NCBI GenBank assembly: GCA_017481205.1
Contig: JAFUPN010000029.1
Coordinates: forward strand, 58,956-122,955
DNA length: 64,000 bases
Direction: 5' to 3'
DNA from: Clostridia bacterium
GTDB lineage: Bacteria > Bacillota > Clostridia > UMGS1810
Below are positions 63,863-64,000 of this stretch, piece by piece. Position numbers and translations under genes: made by a program. Position 1 is the first letter of the stretch, and the number at the start of each line of letters is the position of its first letter. The notes under the pieces are model-generated. The model worked only from the letters and a program-made list of their open reading frames with translations, made no database searches and was not told the origin of the DNA.

Positions 63863-64000
63863 CTAATTTGTACTATATTGATATGAATTACCACCAATTC
63901 GATTAATTGTCTTAATTCCATCTAAAAAACTATCTGAATTGTCATTTACAAACATGATTCCTTGTTCATCATCTACAGAGCCGCTTATAACAAAATATAT
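63863..64000 (-). CDS. C-terminal end of a small protein, possibly an immunity gene (partial)
   Basis: Forty-five residues from the window edge to a TAG at 63863-63865: FVISGSVDDEQGIMF then SFLDGIKTINRIGGNSYQYS. The composition resembles small cytoplasmic immunity proteins. The stop is 6 bases beyond element copy 3, so another module probably continues to the right. Confidence 0.4.
   Translation of the reverse strand: MYFVISGSVDDEQGIMFVNDNSDSFLDGIKTINRIGGNSYQYSTN

Overview
The window looks like a chromosomal segment of a strictly anaerobic, low-to-moderate G+C Clostridia-type Firmicute, probably a gut or rumen polysaccharide degrader. This is inferred from [FeFe]-hydrogenase maturases HydE/F/G, a single-chain pyruvate:ferredoxin oxidoreductase, RqcH, a DUF4317 protein, S-layer-homology (SLH) proteins, SpoIIE-type phosphatase chemistry and strong AGGAGG-type ribosome binding sites. 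There is no rRNA, tRNA or CRISPR array.

Layout. 1-7.7 kb: a hydrogenase island. The maturation operon (TM1266-type regulator, hydE, hydG, hydF) runs leftward, and a [2Fe-2S] protein, a PAS-containing putative sensory [FeFe] hydrogenase and a SpoIIE-type phosphatase run rightward, from back-to-back promoters. 7.8-15.4 kb: a sodium-dependent transporter, VanW/G5 protein, serine hydrolase, metallophosphoesterase, Rrf2 regulator and MetF. 15.6-30.5 kb: a leftward operon-like run of large exported proteins: SGNH esterases of the rhamnogalacturonan-acetylesterase type, SLH anchors, a solute-binding lipoprotein, two oligogalacturonate-lyase-like propellers and a repeated domain I cannot name. A membrane-bound AraC-type sensor is divergent from it. 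33-42 kb: more carbohydrate genes (acetylesterase, YhcH-like protein, GH4 pseudogene, GH36 alpha-galactosidase) with an AraC regulator, plus MnmM and DUF4317 genes. 42-48 kb: PFOR, RqcH and ribosomal protein S20. 48-54 kb: AraC regulator, LamG/SGNH protein and GH35 beta-galactosidase. 54-59.5 kb: LacI regulator, dCMP deaminase, RecN, ArgR, an FtsW/RodA protein and an FHA protein, all leftward.

59.5-64 kb: an accessory array of broken RHS tips. Three copies of the same ~200-bp RHS-core tail are present. Two continue into different C-terminal domains, each followed by a small immunity-like gene, and modules are separated by a ~126-bp element with 18-bp terminal inverted repeats. This array is the best candidate for something undescribed.

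Two further themes run through the window. First, a TA-flanked MITE-like repeat occurs twice (15.6 and 35.3 kb), and one copy supplies the last codons of a gene. Second, several carbohydrate and RHS genes carry single lesions (A7 homopolymer, TA-dinucleotide slip, in-frame TGA/TAG, 8-bp duplication). These mean either real decay or switching, or assembly errors; raw reads would tell. All functional calls rest on reading motifs; no database search was run.
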